24,934 bases of DNA from Trachelipus rathkii (Eukaryota; Arthropoda; Malacostraca; Isopoda; Trachelipodidae): positions 15,001 through 39,934 of the forward strand of contig JABUQX010002554.1 of assembly GCA_015478945.1 (NCBI GenBank), in the 5' to 3' direction. Positions 23,225-24,934 of this stretch are shown here, one piece after another. A model generated the notes under the pieces. It did no database searches and was not told the origin of the DNA. It saw only the letters and a program-made list of their open reading frames with translations. Every line of letters starts with the position of its first letter. Position 1 is the stretch's first letter. Both the position numbers and the translations under genes were made by a program.

Positions 23225-24667
23225 AAGGAAAAAGGGGGGAAGAAGAAAAAAGAAGAAAAGAGGGAAAGCGAAAGGAAAAAGACAATCAAAAGGGAAGGAA
23301 ATAAAGAAAAAAAAAAAAAAAAGAGAATAAAAAAAAAAAAAAGGAGAAAGAGAAGGAAAGAAGAAAGAAAAAGGACAGTGATAAAAGATAAAGAAAAAAA
23401 GGGAAGGAAAAAAAAAGATAAAAAAAAAAGAGAAAAAAGAAAGAAAAAGAAAGAAAAGATAATGAAGAAAAGAAAAAACAACGAAACAGAAGAAAGAAAA
23501 GAAACTCAGACAAACCTTATAAGAAGAGAGAAAAAGGAAGAAAAAGAAAAAAAAAGGAAAGAGAAAGAAAAAAAAAAAAAGAAGCGCAGAAGTTAAAAAG
23601 AAGGAAAAAAAAGGAAGAGGGGATAAAGGAATAGAAAAAGAAGGAAAGAAAAAAAAAAAAAAAAATGGAAAAAGGGGGGGGAAAAAGGAAAGTAATAAAA
23701 AGAAGGGAAAGAAAAGAAGAAAGGAGAAAAAAAGGGGAAAGGAAAAAGGAAAAAAAAAAAAGAAAAAGAAAGGGAAAGAGAGAGAAAGGGATATAAAAAA
23801 AAGGGGGAAGAGAGGACAAAATGAAAACAGGAGAGAAAAAGAGAGAGAAAGAAAAGAAAAAGAAAGAGAAGAAACGAAGAGGAGGGAAAAAGAAAATGAA
23901 GAAGGGTAAAAGTGTAGTAATGAAAAAGAAAAGCAAAAAAGAAGGGAAAAAAGTGAAGAAAAAAAAAAGGAGAAAAAAGAAGGGCAGCGAGAAAGGAAGG
24001 AGGAAAAAAAAAAAAAAAAGAGAAAGAGGAAAGAAGTAGAAAAACAAGAAAAAAAGAGAGAAAAAGGAAGTCGTAAAAGAAAGAGAAAAATGAAATAAAT
24101 AAAAAAAGGAGAAGAGAAAATAGAACGAGGGAGAATAAAAAAAAGGCTTTTCTAAAAGAAGAAAAAAAAAAAAAAAACAAAAAAAAAGAAAAAAGAAAGG
24201 GGGAGAAAGAAGTAAATAATGAAGGCAGACACGGAAGACACAAAGAAGAAAGAGAGGAAAAAAGAAAAATGAAAAGAGAAGAAGGGAAAAAAAAAGGGAA
24301 AAAAGAGAAAACGATGAATGAATGAAAAAGAAAAAAGGAAAGAAGCAAAAAAAGAAAAATAAAAAAAGGAAGGAAAAAAAAAGAAGAAAAGAAAGAAAAA
24401 AAGCAAAAAATAAAAAAAAAGTCAAAAAAAAAAAAAGAAAAGGGATAGAAAAAGGAAAAAAGAAAAAAGGAGAGGATGAAAAGAGAAGGGAAAAAAAAAA
24501 AGGGGGAAGAAGATAAAGTCGTAGGAAATAGAAAACTGCCAGAAAAAGGGAAAAAAAGAAAGAGGAAAAAAAATAGGAGAAAAGGAAAAGGAAGAAAAGG
24601 GAGACAAGAAAGAAAAAAGAGAGAAAAAAGAAAGAAAAAAAAAGGAAAAAATAAGACAGAGGGAGAA
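23225..24667 (+). repeat. 1.44 kb polypurine (A/G) tract
   Basis: The plus strand is almost only A and G, with scattered single C or T. No exact repeat unit persists; GAAA, GGAA, GAGA and AAAG words mix freely. It yields long frames on both strands: lysine, glutamate and arginine on plus; phenylalanine, leucine and serine on minus (up to 302 codons). These are composition artefacts. It may be a decayed or mis-read (GA)n/(GAA)n microsatellite. Confidence 0.8.
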
Positions 24668-24934
24668 TTTTTTTTTTTTAAAAAAAAAATTAAGTTTTTT
24701 TTTTTTTTTTTTCCAAATTTAAATTTTCGTCAAAAAAAAAAAAAATATTCCCGGTCCCCCAATCCCCGTCAATCCCCCAATGAATCCAAAAAAATCCCGG
24801 GGCCCAAAATTTTTTTTTGGCCTTTTTTCTTAAATAATCGGGTCAAAATCGGGGGTTCCAAAAAAATCTGGCCCCCCAAAATCCGGCGCCCCCCCCCAAA
24901 AAAAAATTTCCCCCCCTAATAAATCCGGGTTTCC
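24668..24934. other. Homopolymer-dominated sequence to window end
   Basis: The same run-dominated texture as 5885 onward resumes right after the polypurine tract. No gene is supported, and the region continues beyond the window. Confidence 0.75.

Noticed and set aside
23517..24425. 302-codon F/L/S-rich minus-strand frame resembling a multi-pass membrane protein
   Set aside because: It is the complement of a polypurine tract, which cannot contain TAA, TAG or TGA on its pyrimidine strand; the apparent membrane segments are compositional.
5885..24934. Any CRISPR-like, tRNA, rRNA or regulatory RNA signal in the noisy region
   Set aside because: No regularly spaced identical repeats with unique spacers, no cloverleaf and no conserved rRNA word was seen; homopolymer errors would also make such calls unsafe.

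Overview
The window looks like an animal (invertebrate) nuclear sequence with no functional protein-coding gene that I can support. Two things point that way: long, nearly perfect (TTA)n, (TA)n and (TG)n microsatellites, and a decayed copy of a multi-copy animal protein family that I recognise from memory. An arthropod fits best; a microsatellite-rich crustacean is possible, but that is only a guess.

Positions 1-5884 are readable sequence. A (TTA)45 microsatellite (514-648) abuts a putative 2.7 kb DNA transposon (649-3349). That element has imperfect terminal inverted repeats of about 100 bp. On its minus strand it carries a near full-length but frameshifted and stop-riddled protein gene (about 2473-845). 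The family's conserved motifs appear in order, including features that suggest an RNase-H-like/DDE transposase fold. A compound (TG)n/(TTA)n microsatellite follows. It is interrupted by a second, non-coding foldback element (3478-4410), whose arms each hold two diverged ~85-bp subrepeats around a GC-rich palindromic core. All four ends of the two elements touch TTA-type repeat sequence. A tandem array of about 150-bp units (4821-5545) comes next, with (TA)n arrays grown inside one unit, and then about 340 bp of unrecognised AT-rich DNA.

From about 5885 to the end (19 kb, three quarters of the window) the sequence changes abruptly. It becomes long runs of all four bases, including runs of 20-29 C, alternating with stretches using only A and T and a 1.4 kb stretch of almost only A and G. 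No natural genome class I know looks like this. The simplest reading is unpolished or mis-basecalled long-read consensus over microsatellite-rich DNA. Open frames there encode only strings of K, F, P, G and L and are not genes. I annotate these segments by composition and make no biological claim about them.

The candidate 'system' in the window is therefore the pair of TTA-associated mobile elements in the first 4.5 kb. Everything beyond 5.9 kb should be treated as unreliable sequence.
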